Positions 25,601 to 33,325 of a stretch of 64,000 bases of DNA are shown here, in pieces. The translations under genes were made by a program, and so were the position numbers. The stretch covers positions 16,161,139 through 16,225,138 of the forward strand of contig JASEVX010000003.1 of assembly GCA_031761405.1 (NCBI GenBank), given 5' to 3'. The notes below the pieces were generated by a model, which had not been told where the DNA came from, searched no databases, and saw nothing but the letters and a program-made list of their open reading frames with translations. This DNA is from Serripes groenlandicus (lineage: Eukaryota > Mollusca > Bivalvia > Cardiida > Cardiidae). Position 1 is the stretch's first letter; each line of letters opens with the position of its first letter.

Positions 25601-28600
25601 GGTTTTTTTAAAGTCGTCTGCTGCATATTTGGTGTACCGGTATGTAGGAAAGAGTTAACCCTTTACCTCATATGACAATTCTGCAGCAGACGACTTTGAA
25701 CATATTTTGTCAAAAATTGGAAAATCTCTATAATTGAATGGATAACCTATGACTAAAAGTAGAAAACATTGTGGCAAAAGGAGAAATTGCTCGTTTTAAG
25801 CAATTTCTTCTTTAGTCACGATGTTTTCAAAAAGCTGTTTGCTGCAGAGGCGTCAGAAAGCGTCTACATGAGGTAAAGGGTTAAAAACACTTTGGATGAA
25901 TTATCACACTGTTTTCATTGACGATTAATAATGTACAGAAAGAAGTGTTTAAGACTACATTGTGTGACAAACCTCTGTACAAATCAATCTGGTTTTAAAA
26001 ATTCCTGAAATCAAATAGGATTTACAACTTAAATTTTAATTTCTAGAAATGAATCATATAAAACTATGTTAATCGGGCCATGCCACACTTCAATTGACCT
26101 TATAGAATTTGCAACCAGCCAAGTCTGATGAAAGTGATCATTGCTGGCTGGTGTACATGCATACTTAGAAGCCCCAGGAGAAGGCTAAAACATCTTTGCC
26201 AGCGGTCTAGATTATAAAGGGGGAGTTAATGTCTTTTATCCACTATATCTCTCTTATTACCCTTTCTAACCCTATGTTGTGGATCTTCAGAAGAATTGTC
26301 TCACTTATACGATTATTTTGAGTACCAACAACATAGGGTTTGAATGTAATATAAATATAGAAGAGTATTTATTTTGTTCCCAAATAGCCTAGGAAAAGGC
26401 CTGGTACTTAATTATCTAATCTAGAGCTGTGCTTTACACAAGTATGGAATTAGATGGTATTGCCAATGTAATGAAGCCAAACCTCCAAAGGTCAGTATTT
26501 GTGTGGCATGACTTTTGATTAACCCATTCCCACATACAACAAATCTGCAGCTGCACATGACTTTGAAACATAAAGGTTAAAATATGGAAAATAAATATTA
26601 ATGATTGATTGGGGTTTTACACCGTTTTTAACAATTTTCCATTCATATCACAGAGACCAGTTCACCTACTCATGCGTTTCCTGGTTTTCCCACACCAGTA
26701 CACCACACAACATACTTTCCAAGCAACTAGCTGCTTTTCCACATAGACTGTTAAACAGCCCATTGGTGAAAGGCGAATGACGCAGGTAACAGTGACTTTT
26801 GTCAAACATCGGAAAGAATGTTGGTCAAGCTGGGATTCAAACTCACAACCCCTGGATTGACAGCCTGCGTCGCTACCGACTGAGCTACTGGGGCTCGGCA
26901 AATATTAATGAAGGAACAATTATTGAATGAAGTTGAAAACATTGTGGCAAAAAGAGTAGATCATAAATGACATTATGAGCAATTTCTCAGTTAGTCTCCA
27001 ATAGTCATCTGCTGCAGAGTCGTCAGAATGTGTCTGTATGAAGGAAAGGTTTAATTGGAAGTTTAATGTTATTTTCAACAGACTTTAAACAGATCTTCAG
27101 TTATATTGATCAACGTGACATGATCACCTTTCATTGTGTTGCCCGTTTTTATTGCACTTAATTGGTCTTCACACAACATTCTTCCCAAACAACTAGCTAC
27201 CTCACCACATAGTCTGTTTTAGCGAAATGGTGGAATAAAAAGAGTGCTAGAGATAACAAATTTGTCTATCATAAGAACAAATTATGGCAAAGCTGGGATC
27301 AAACTCACAGCCAATGGATTGATTGCCTTTGTTTTTACTGAATAAGCTAAAACTTAACCCTTTCCCTCATATAGACGCTTTCTGACGCCTCTGCAGCAGA
27401 CAGCTTTTTGAAAACATAGTGACAAAAGGAGAAATTGCACAAAACGTGCAATTTCTCCTTTTGACACAATGTTTTCCACTTTTTGTCATAGGTTATCCAT
27501 TCAATTATGGAGATTTTCTATGTTTTGACAAAATATGTTCAAAGTCGTCTGCTGCAGAATTGTCGTATGAGGGAAAGGGTTAAGACAAGTGTAAATACAT
27601 GTATTTAACCCAGTCCCTCATATTACAAATCTGCTACAAACTACTTTGTAAACATACCCACAAAAATATAGAACATCTCTTCAAATGAAAGTATACTTAT
27701 TGAACATAGTTGAAAACATTGTGACAAATGGAGAAAATGCTCATGAGGAATTTGTCCTTTTGCAAGAATGATTTCAAAAGTTGTCTGCTTTAGATGCGTC
27801 AGAATGCATCAGCGGTCGTGAAAGAGTTAATTAATAGGTTGAGCAATAAATATAGTGAAAGAGTAATTGATGCATTATATATAAAGCATATATCTGTAAA
27901 TAGCTGCAAGTATCAGAAGCAATGCTGTATTTAGCAGATCTCTAGATAATGTGATTTTTTTTAAGGGATGTCAGCGATCAATTGGTTACTCAATTAACCG
28001 TATGTTATTCGATTAATCAGTTAGTAGTTCAAGCAACCGAGTACGGGTACTCAGAACAAGAGGGCCATGATGGCCCTGGAATCGCTCACCTGATTTTTTT
28101 TTTTCACTTTAGCTATATAAGCCCCACCCCCTGGCGGCCATAGTTTACGACCAATCAACTTGGCTTGAAGGAATCTGATAGAGGGTCACCCTAGGAACAT
28201 TTCTACAAAATTATTTGAAAATCGGCCTGACACTTTCGGAGAAGAAGATTTTTTAAGTTTTCACTATAGCCATATAAGGCAAAATAGCCCCGCCCCCCTG
28301 GCGGCCATGTTTTTTGACCAATCAACATGGCTTGAAGGAATCTGAAAGAGGGTCACTTAAGTAACATTTCTACAAAATTATTTGAAAATCAGGCTGACAC
28401 TTTCGGAGAAGAAGATTTTTTAAGTTTTCACTTTAGCCATATAAGGCAAAAAAGCCCCGCCCCCCTGGAGGCCATGTTTTTCGACCAATCAACATGGCTT
28501 GAAGGAATCTGACAGAGGGTCATCCAAGGAACATTTCTACAAAATTATTTGAAAATCGGCCTAACACTTTCGGAGAAGAAGATTTTTTAAGTTTTCACTA

Positions 28601-30149
28601 TAGCCATACAAGGCAAAATAAATTTGTCACATGTATGATATCTGACCCGAGGTTAATTATTCACACCTCGATCTTGAGTGTTTACATGACTGTGGAAAGG
28701 GCCGCACTCAATTTTATTGATGATAGTTTGTTTGTGTTGTGTTAATCGAATAATTGTGGCTGATCTAACGATTAATTAAAGGCCAGCTTGTTTCTTTAAA
28801 AAAAAACTTGGATGTCTGATACAAGGCAGAAATTAAGGTGATAACTCTTGATTGACTTAAGAAAGATGGCTAGTTATCGAACTTGTCCGAGATATTATCC
28901 TAATACACATTCTGACAAAATTTGGTGATGATTGGACAAAGGCTTCTAAAGTTGACAAGACCAATTTTGGGTAATTTCTATAATTAAAGGGCGATAACTC
29001 TTGATTGACTTAAGCGATATGGCTAGTTATCGAACTTATTCGAGATATTATCCCAATACACATTCTGACAAAATTTGGTGAAGATTGGACAGTCTTCTAA
29101 AGTTATTGAGCTGACAAGACCAATTTTGGATAATTTCTATAATTAAGGGCGATAACTCTTGATTGACTAAAGCGATATGGCTAGTTATCAAACTTGTCCG
29201 AGATATTATCCCAATACACATTCTGACAAAATGTGGTGATGATTGGACAAAAGCTCCTAAAGTTATTGAGCTGACAAGACCAATTTTGGGTAATTTCTAT
29301 AATTAAAGGGCAATAACTCTTGATTGACTGAAGTGATATGGCTAGTTATCGAACTTGTCCGAGATATTATCCCAATACACATTCTGACAGAATTTGGTGA
29401 TGATTGGACAAAGGCTTCTAAAGTTATTGAGCTGACAACATACTGGACGCCGCCCGCCCGCCAAGCTCGCCCGTACGACGCAGGTAAAACTATAATATGA
29501 TCCGTTTTTTCAAAACGGGCGTATAAAAAAGATCTACTGAATATTGCCATAATGCCGCTTCCGATAACGACGTTCTAGTCTGATTTATACATGACTGGTT
29601 ATACGAGCTAGAACAACAACAACATTAACAAAACTTGGAAGCAAGTGAATATTGAATGTCTATGAATCTATACGGTTAACCGAGTAAAAGGTTACAAAAT
29701 TATACGAGTAACCGTTGACATCCCTAGATTTTTTCATGTTCCTTTATTTGTCATTCAAACCCTATGTTGTGGATACTCAAAAGAATCGTCTCAGTTAGAA
29801 AAACCTTTTGAGTACCCACAACATAGGGTTTGGTTTAGTAATCAGAGAGATATTGTGGATAAAAGACCAGTTCACTCCCCCTTATCTAGTCGCCTGATTA
29901 AGATACATACCAGTATATAACTGCTACACCAATGAAATCAGCATGAATCCAGGACACAAATGTATTCCTCCATCGCCACACTTCTGATTTCATCCTCTTA
30001 GGGGGACCAACCATCACAATGAGACCATTTACGATTTGAAAGAAGATGAACGATGACACCATCATCATGTAACCGTGGGCCACTTGTACATTGTCTGAAC
30101 CTTCATATGTATAGAGATCAAACTCAACAGTGTCATCTAAACTTCCCAT
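10216..30149 (-). CDS. TLCD1/TLCD2: TLC-domain membrane protein, TLCD1/TLCD2 type (four exons, complete)
   Basis: Minus-strand gene with coding exons 30149-29911, 17414-17329, 14405-14323 and 10656-10216. All three introns have GT-AG ends and matching phases, and the exons sum to 849 bases (282 residues plus stop). Human TLCD1/2 are about 250-265 residues. The start is an ATG in a short acidic leader, followed by a hydrophobic segment. After that come 'W.WRN...S..H', 'GYFVFDMWDHI' and 'W..IVHHIG' (the paired His typical of TLC domains), then 'LLIEVNSIFLHGRKL' and more hydrophobic helices, with a polar, Lys/Asn-rich tail ending NHIH. TLCD1/2 are multi-pass membrane proteins known to limit incorporation of long polyunsaturated fatty acids into phospholipids, so keeping membranes fluid. 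That role is transferred by family. The 20-kb span is due to repeat-laden introns. The stop codon abuts a MITE remnant. Confidence 0.9.
10778..11343 (+). mobile_element. Pearl-like element, 5-prime end and core repeats, cut by a satellite
   Basis: Opens 'aacaagagggccaggatggccaaggattgctcacctg', then about three ~160-bp core units ('gccatataaggcaaaatagcccc...gaccaatcaacatggcttgaaggaatctgatag...'). The last unit runs directly into the 57-bp satellite at 'ggcaaaatagcc'. Confidence 0.85.
11344..12830. repeat. 57-bp tandem satellite, about 26 copies
   Basis: The unit 'gccaattactaaatgatcgtatacatctcttggccccactgacaaacagggcaataa' recurs every 57 bases (for example 11467, 11524, 11581), with shorter and longer variants later. 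All open frames on both strands here are satellite translation artefacts (repeated APLTNRAISQLL or PCLSVGPRDVYDH). Confidence 0.95.
12950..13980 (+). mobile_element. Pearl-like element with a different core repeat (about 143 bp)
   Basis: Same 5-prime signature ('acaagagggccatgaggccctggaatcgctcacctgag') and 3-prime signature ('gttgacgacgaacgacggacaaaaggcaatcacaataactcaccttgag'). The core is six or so units of 'aacaagattttccttaaatttggcctagtgacctagtttttgac...ttcaacatgctcaag', spaced about 143-147 bases. Confidence 0.88.
13990..14215 (-). mobile_element. tRNA-derived SINE
   Basis: Read on the minus strand it starts with 'gaccgcctggtggttaagtggtagggggttcgcctcgg', with an A-box-like and a B-box-like 'gggttcgatccc' (plus strand 'gggatcgaaccc'). 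The 3-prime body 'ctggtgtcaggataaatggaccagtagaactgg' is shared with 56640-56830. Confidence 0.75.
14216..15043. other. Intron 2 sequence around exon 3, otherwise unassigned
   Basis: Apart from the 83-bp coding exon at 14323-14405 the sequence is A+T-rich, without recognised repeats. Confidence 0.4.
14323..14405 (-). CDS. TLCD1/TLCD2: TLCD gene, exon 3 (core TLC motif)
   Basis: 83-bp exon between 'atttacag' and GTATGT. Encodes GYFVFDMWDHI...W and the VHH motif that marks the TLC fold. Starts in phase 1 and ends in phase 0. Too short for routine open-frame detection. Confidence 0.88.
15044..15292. mobile_element. Short inverted-repeat element ending in TACCCCCAG
   Basis: 'aaTACCCCCAGctgg' at 15044-15058 is mirrored by 'atCTGGGGGTAtaa' at 15277-15291, a 9-bp inverted repeat bounding ~248 bp. 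The right part has a second hairpin (tagcccccatata / tatctgggggta) and 'gaccgaccgttaagcgtgac'. Confidence 0.55.
15366..15602. mobile_element. piggyBac-like MITE
   Basis: TTAACCCTTTCCCACATACAACAAATC to 'cagatagtgtctatatgaggtaaaggattaa', with TTAA at both ends. Confidence 0.75.
15730..15835. mobile_element. MITE fragments
   Basis: 'gtctgccacagatgcctcaaaatgtgtcgggaagtagaaaaggttaaca' is a right arm, followed by the start of another left arm ('ctatcccacatac') cut off by the next element. Confidence 0.5.
15838..17146 (+). mobile_element. Pearl-like element, full length
   Basis: 5-prime 'aacaagagggccatgatggccctatatcgctcacctg'. The core alternates two block types ('caagccccgcccc..tgcggccatgtttttcaacggatcgg' and 'gatgccgcagcaaccaaagttctacttgg'). 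3-prime 'acagacggacagacgacgacgacgcc...gtgcataggtgagctaaaa'. Open frames inside are artefacts of the repeats. Confidence 0.85.
17156..17296. mobile_element. piggyBac-like MITE remnant
   Basis: Left end eroded; right arm 'gtcatctgctgcagaggcgtcagaaggcgtctgaatgtgggaaagg' clear. It ends 31 bases from the splice donor of TLCD exon 2. Confidence 0.6.
17329..17414 (-). CDS. TLCD1/TLCD2: TLCD gene, exon 2
   Basis: 86-bp exon. The acceptor tract 'tttgttttcag' precedes 17414 and the donor GTGAGT follows 17329. Encodes 'FLSRWQDMLKDMIIYCDWYT...CLSL'. Enters in phase 2 and leaves in phase 1, agreeing with both neighbours. It sits between MITE copies. Confidence 0.85.
17483..17588. mobile_element. piggyBac-like MITE half-copy
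   Basis: 'aacctttcccatagacaacaattctgtagcagacagctttgaaaac...' is the left half only. Confidence 0.55.
17589..17820. mobile_element. piggyBac-like MITE
   Basis: TTAATGCTTTCCCTCATATAGACGC to 'tatgtcagggaaagggttaa'. Near-consensus interior. Confidence 0.75.
17822..18043. mobile_element. piggyBac-like MITE (diverged)
   Basis: TTAATCCTTCCTGACC at the left and 'gtcatctgctgcag...ggggaaagggtta' at the right, immediately beside the previous copy. Confidence 0.65.
18146..18336. mobile_element. piggyBac-like MITE
   Basis: 'gaaccctttcccacctgcagacgcattttgacgc' to 'gtcgtctgctgcagatttgttgcatgtgggaaagggttaa'. Confidence 0.7.
18337..18804. other. Pearl 5-prime stub then unassigned sequence
   Basis: 'acaagaggaccatggtggtccaacatgattaacac' (18338-18372) is a diverged pearl start. 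The remainder is A+T-rich with no coding signal. Confidence 0.4.
18805..19458 (+). mobile_element. Pearl-like element, core and 3-prime end
   Basis: Partial core units ('ttggtagagggtcaccaaatgaacatctgtgccaaac') and the terminal 'ccttctgcgctttgtgctcaggtgagctaaaaaa'. A separate inverted-repeat element (19183-19383) is inserted in it. Confidence 0.75.
19183..19383. mobile_element. Nested MITE with AGGGCTTGGCGT inverted ends and a central hairpin
   Basis: Left end 'AGGGCTTGGCGTga' (19183) is mirrored by 'taACGCCAAGCCCT' (19371-19384). In the middle, 19276-19308 is a perfect 14-bp stem (AGGTGCCATTGCTC / GAGCAATGGCACCT) with a 5-base loop. Confidence 0.65.
19657..19890. mobile_element. piggyBac-like MITE
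   Basis: TTAAaCCTTTCtgtttcacacataaaacaaatctgcagcagac to 'atctacaaatgtgaaaggattaa'. The central palindrome is worn. Confidence 0.65.
20150..20583. repeat. About three diverged tandem units of ~130 bp
   Basis: 'gagataactcc..aaa', 'gtgcact...tgcaggtcacaa' and 'accaagtttgaag' recur in order three times, ending against the next pearl-like element. Possibly its own expanded core. Confidence 0.6.
20584..21858 (+). mobile_element. Pearl-like element, best full-length copy
   Basis: 5-prime 'aacaagagggccatgatggccctggaatcgctcacctg'. Core units spaced 166-168 bases ('ggccat' at 20834, 21001, 21167, 21334, 21502). 3-prime end with repeated 'cgcacgac' and the hairpin 'ctcaccttgagc aaa gctcaggtgag' directly before CTAAAA. 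A 3-prime hairpin followed by CTAA resembles Helitron-type ends. Confidence 0.88.
21966..22185. mobile_element. piggyBac-like MITE
   Basis: 'agcctttccctcatatagacgctttctgacgcctctgcagcagac' to 'ttggggaaagggctta'. Perfect central palindrome 'gaaattgctcaaaacgagcaatttc'. Confidence 0.75.
22343..22532. mobile_element. piggyBac-like MITE, opposite orientation
   Basis: TTAACCCTTTCCCTCATACGACAATTC to 'gtctatatgagggaaagtgttaa', shortened in the middle. Confidence 0.75.
22533..23151. other. Intron sequence, no feature recognised
   Basis: A+T-rich with runs of 'tatat'. Nothing coding. Confidence 0.45.
23152..23367. mobile_element. piggyBac-like MITE
   Basis: 'aacctttccctactacatatctgcagcagacgac' to 'gcgtctacaggacagaaagggttaa'. 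Confidence 0.7.
23400..23530 (-). mobile_element. tRNA-like SINE head
   Basis: Minus strand reads 'cttgatagccaagtagttaaggcatctgcttcagg...ggtttgaatccca', a tRNA-like A box and B box without a clean cloverleaf end. Confidence 0.6.
23674..24855 (+). mobile_element. Pearl-like element with about seven core units
   Basis: 'gaacaagaggcccaagagggccagtatcgctc' start. Core units of ~160 bp to 24680, then 'ggttgccatggaaaccagaattttgcattgatcc' and 'gttaacgcacgcaag'. The 3-prime hairpin is missing. Confidence 0.82.
24994..25341. mobile_element. piggyBac-like MITE with an internal duplication
   Basis: 'caaccctttccctcatatagacgc' to 'gtaggtgggaaagggttaa'. 'ctatgactaaaagtggaaaacattgtggcaaaaggagaaattgcatgttttgagc' occurs twice in tandem (about 25145-25200 and 25203-25258). 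Confidence 0.72.
25427..25658. mobile_element. piggyBac-like MITE
   Basis: TTAACCCTTTCCCACACAGAG to 'ggtatgtaggaaagagttaa'. Its right TTAA is also the left TTAA of the next copy. Confidence 0.75.
25655..25884. mobile_element. piggyBac-like MITE, head-to-tail with the previous one
   Basis: TTAACCCTTTACCTCATATGACAATTC to 'tctacatgaggtaaagggttaa', sharing TTAA 25655-25658 with its neighbour. Confidence 0.75.
26216..26342. repeat. Foldback repeat (AACCCTATGTTGTGG arms)
   Basis: 26268-26342 is an inverted repeat, 'aaccctatgttgtggat' facing 'ccaacaacatagggtt'. With the flank 'agggggagttaatgtcttttatccactatatctctc' it matches 29756-29884 in reverse orientation. Confidence 0.75.
26519..27054. mobile_element. 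piggyBac-like MITE split by a SINE
   Basis: TTAACCCATTCCCACATACAAC (26519) to 'gtctgtatgaaggaaaggtttaa' (27054). Removing the SINE and one copy of its target duplication rejoins a normal-length MITE. Confidence 0.78.
26605..26899 (-). mobile_element. Complete tRNA-derived SINE with 12-bp target duplication
   Basis: 295 bp flanked by AAATATTAATGA at 26593-26604 and 26900-26911. On the minus strand it begins 'gccgagccccagtagctcagtcggtagcg', with A box 'tagctcagtcggta' and B box 'ggttgtgagtttgaatccc', and ends in 'ccccaatcaat'. This is the reference copy for fragments at 4452, 27130 and 59085. Confidence 0.88.
27130..27352 (-). mobile_element. Degenerate copy of the same SINE
   Basis: Shares 'cacacaacattcttcccaaacaactagct' and 'agctgggatcaaactcacagccaatggattgattgcc' with 26605-26899. 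Heavily mutated. Confidence 0.65.
27354..27583. mobile_element. piggyBac-like MITE, near-consensus
   Basis: TTAACCCTTTCCCTCATATAGACGC to 'gtcgtatgagggaaagggttaa', both TTAA sites intact. One of the best-preserved copies. Confidence 0.82.
27605..27830. mobile_element. piggyBac-like MITE (diverged)
   Basis: TTAACCCAGTCCCTCATATTACAAATC to 'cgtgaaagagttaa'. Confidence 0.7.
28055..28621 (+). mobile_element. Pearl-like element, 3-prime truncated
   Basis: 'aacaagagggccatgatggccctggaatcgctcacctg' then three core units, breaking off at 'acaaggcaaaataaatttgtcac'. Confidence 0.82.
28840..29460. repeat. Four tandem units of ~145 bp
   Basis: 'gcgataactcttgattgacttaagcgatatggctagttatcgaacttgtccgagatattatcccaatacacattctgacaaaatttggtgatgattggac...' repeated four times, ending in 'acgccgcccgcccgcc'. 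It resembles a pearl core of a third type. Confidence 0.85.
29756..29884. repeat. Foldback repeat beside TLCD exon 1
   Basis: 29756-29832 folds on itself ('caaaccctatgttgtgg' / 'cccacaacatagggtttg'). Inverted relative to 26216-26342. It ends 27 bases from the exon 1 boundary. Confidence 0.75.
29911..30149 (-). CDS. TLCD1/TLCD2: TLCD gene, exon 1 (start codon to first transmembrane region)
   Basis: ATG at 30149-30147. Encodes an acidic N-terminus, a first hydrophobic segment (HGYMMMVSSFIFFQIVNGL), then the family signature 'WRWRNTFVSWIHAD' and part of a second hydrophobic helix. Ends in phase 2 at 29911 before the donor GTATGT (29910-29905). No upstream intron signal is needed. A foldback repeat starts 27 bases into the intron. 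Confidence 0.88.
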
Positions 30150-30789
30150 TCTGACTGATTTTGTATATATATATGTGAGTTATCTGAAATAGATTTTGAG
30201 ACATCTGTTACATGTATATAATTTTTGTCCAGATGATAATACTCAATCAAAATGGTTAATTTCATTTACAGAGATTTTGTATATTTCTGCCATATATTTT
30301 TCTACTCTGCAGAATACATATTCTCATAATTACTAATTAGGCACAAGTAGCCAAATTTGAGAATCCTCATTGGAACAGTTTTCTCTTAACTTGTGCTCTC
30401 AAGCAATTTTGATAATAGTCTCCCCATTGACCTTGATCTTTGACTTCTGACTTCACTTAATGAAAAACATGTATGCCATGTCTGACAACCCTCAGTGGTA
30501 CACTTTTCTCTTAATTGTGGCACAGCATATTGTTCCTGAACACTGAGAAGCATGGCTATGACACTATATCCACTTGGCAATACCTTGCTGGGACATAACA
30601 AAACTTAACTGATACTTGAATAGACTTATAGTGTGCTGCCAAGCAGATGTGTCTTTAAATGCATGACCTTATTTTTTAAAACCAGAGGTAAATTTTCAAG
30701 ATGATATTAATTACCATTTACATAATATTGTAATGAGCCACCGTAATGTTAATAGTATGAGATTATAGAAAATTGTTTTATGGCGCATC
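30150..30789. other. Upstream flank of the TLCD gene
   Basis: Expected to hold the 5-prime UTR and promoter of the minus-strand gene. I see 'tatatatatatgtgag' about 15-30 bases upstream of the ATG but no convincing core promoter element or CpG cluster. Confidence 0.35.
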
Positions 30790-30900
30790 AACAGCTAAGG
30801 TCATTTAGCGCGCAATTAAATTTAATTATTCATGATCCCTGGGTAAACAAACCAGTACTAGGCTAGAAAATGTGCCATGCATATAGAAAATTGAAAGGGC
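30790..30900 (-). mobile_element. Fragment of a tRNA-type SINE 3-prime body
   Basis: 'tccctgggtaaacaaaccagtactaggctagaaaatgtgcc' matches the SINE inside the Polinton (39048-39279) almost exactly. Confidence 0.65.
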
Positions 30901-31061
30901 TTTAATAAAATATAAGTAGTTTGATTTGTACCGGCAATCTGTATACAATACATACACAAATTGAAAATACAAGGGGAAGATTATACAGGAATGCAGTGCC
31001 AAGTGGTCCAAATAAAAAATTTGGTTCAATAGCCATGTGGTCCCGTATTCTTTGAATTAAA

Positions 31062-31929
31062 ACAAGAGGGCCATGAAGGCCCTGGATCAATCACCTGATT
31101 TTTTTTCTCACTTAAGCTGTACCCGCCCCCTAGCGGCCATAGTTTTCAATCAACATGGCTTTAAGGAATCTGATAGAGGGCCTGGGTCACCCTAGGAACA
31201 TTTCTAAAAAAATATTTAATTATCTGCCTGACACTTTCGGAGGAGAAGATTTTTTAAGTTTTCACCATAGTCTATAGCCATATAAGGCAAAATAGCCCTG
31301 CCCTGTGCATGCTTACCAACCCTCCAGATTCAATCGTGAGTCTCACGATTTGAAGGGCGTAACCCCACCCCCACGATCGTGAGGGAGAAACTCACGATTT
31401 TCGAAAATTCGAAAATTTAAAAAAGAAAAAAAAAAAACAAAAAAAATGTTTTTCTTTTTTTAAAATCAAATCATGAGGATAAATGTACTGAAAATTACTA
31501 CAATCATTTTCTAACATCAACTTTTTAACATATTGTCACTGATAAAAGGCCCTTTCTTTCAACAAGTTCAAAACAATGTGTGTAGCTCAACTAAATGATT
31601 AATACATGCATGTATGTATATTTCTTCTCCATGTGTCTTTATTCCATTGGTACCCGTGTTTTTCATTCAAAAGTATGTCTATAAATTAAAATGTTGTTAA
31701 TGTACATTAAATATTGAAAGTATTGTACATGTATCCCTGCATAGTTATCTAAATTCCGTTCTATTGTGAACATTTCTACTGTTAAATTCATGGCGGTGAA
31801 AATCTCCCCCTTCAAACCCCAATCCCCCACTTTGAGATTATGAAACTCCCCCTTGAGGATGAGAAAAGGTTGGTAAGCATGCCTGTGGGGGCCATGTTTT
31901 TCGACCAATCAACATGGCTTGAAGGAATC
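31062..31929 (+). mobile_element. Pearl-like element interrupted by a DNA transposon
   Basis: 'aacaagagggccatgaaggccctggatcaatcacctg' and one to two core units to 31307. It resumes at 31888 with 'ggggccatgtttttcgaccaatcaacatggcttgaagg', so 31308-31881 is an insertion. Confidence 0.8.
31308..31881. mobile_element. 574-bp DNA transposon (MITE) with 6-bp target duplication
   Basis: Terminal inverted repeats CATGCTTACCAACC (31308) and GGTTGGTAAGCATG (31881) are flanked by CCTGTG on both sides (31302-31307, 31882-31887). The subterminal regions are partly complementary too ('tttgaagggcgtaacccc' against 'ggggtttgaaggggg'). No coding capacity. Superfamily not assigned; IS3EU and Dada elements are known to make ~6-bp duplications. 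Confidence 0.82.
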
Positions 31930-33159
31930 GTTTTAATTTTTTGAGCGCACTGTATCTGATGTTGAATGATTCTATTATGAAACCCTGATATCACAAATTT
32001 AAGGGCTTTTCATGGGGGTATTCAGCCATTAGGTAAATAGCCACTTTGACATTTTTCCATAACAAAATGATATTTTTCATGCTTTATAAACTTTTCTTTG
32101 ATTGGTTAATGGCCTAAAACCTAAAAACGTTATGTGTTTCTGTTTGTTTTTGTCTTGGAGACATGTATAATGTGCGAGCGCAGAAACTTGCTGGACTGAA
32201 GTCGCAAAACCAATAAAATGAGTGCATACTGTACCATCACCAGAATGTTTTGACTTTTTAATATACATGACATTGAGTTTAAATTCATTGTTAATGTGTA
32301 TAGAATGCACTAGAAATTATTGATTTGGTACAGTTTAGTATTTTGACCTTATTTGAAAGTGAAAGAAGATTGCATAAGTTTTTGAAAAATGAAAAAAAGA
32401 AATTGATGACGAACAGGCCCTGGGCGAGATTAATTGCTTTAAAGTAGCTTATTTCCCAAATAATCCAATAGATACAGGAACGAAGTATTGAAACACACAC
32501 ACACACATGTAGATACTTACCTTTCGACCGAATTAGGTCGATTATTTCCTTCACATAAAAAAATAGGTGTGTATTTTGATAAGATCTGTCAAACAGTAAT
32601 TCTAGCTATATTGGCGATGAAGACTGTGGTATTCGAGTGTTACATGATTAATCCGCAGCTTTTCGGAAAGTAGAATATTTTAAAGCGAATAAGAGCCCTC
32701 ATGGCATGTTACCATGTAGCTACATACAGATACAAATACATTTTTTTTTTAACAAATTGAGTAATTGAAATTTCAATAATCTTTAAGGGATACTGGGGTT
32801 TCGCGAATTGACACATTTGAGCTCAGAAATGTATGGTATGCTGTGAATGTTTCTAAATGTTGGATGTGCGCATGCGCGTTGATCTCACCAAAATTAAAAT
32901 CAAAGCACTGAAAGTGTTTTGGGATAGTACCACTCGGTTTGAAGGGAAAAGCTGGTCACTAGTTACATTTTTGGGGGAAGTAACAACACAGTTTCATAGT
33001 AGCAAATTGTGTTGAATATAAAATTAGATATAAATATTTTTTTCATTTGGATTTCATCTTCAACGTAAACAAAAGATGAAATTTAACCCAGGGTCTTTGA
33101 AAGACCCTGTCTAACCTGAAACTGGTTAATTTGATTTAACTTCTACTTTTAAATATGTA
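31930..33159. other. No gene recognised
   Basis: A+T-rich unique sequence with a short (AC)n tract at 32490-32508. Small open stretches here carry no motif. Confidence 0.4.
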
Positions 33160-33305
33160 TACTTCAATTCAATTCAATTCATTTATTAAGTAATAAATAC
33201 ATGATACTTCTTATAATAACATAAATGTAATGGAAAGACAAAAAAGTCTTTAAATTAGGCGATACACATATATTAAAATGATAGACTTCCGGTTGTATAT
33301 CGAGA

Positions 33306-33325
33306 GGGGGGGGGGGGGGGGGGGG
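33306..33325. repeat. 20-base poly-G run
   Basis: Uninterrupted G run at the exact left edge of the 327-bp duplication, which raises doubt about assembly here. Confidence 0.95.

Noticed and set aside
26820..26899. Possible tRNA gene on the minus strand
   Set aside because: It has A and B boxes but is the head of a SINE with target duplications, and lacks a proper acceptor stem. The same holds for 39190-39279 and 58388-58460.
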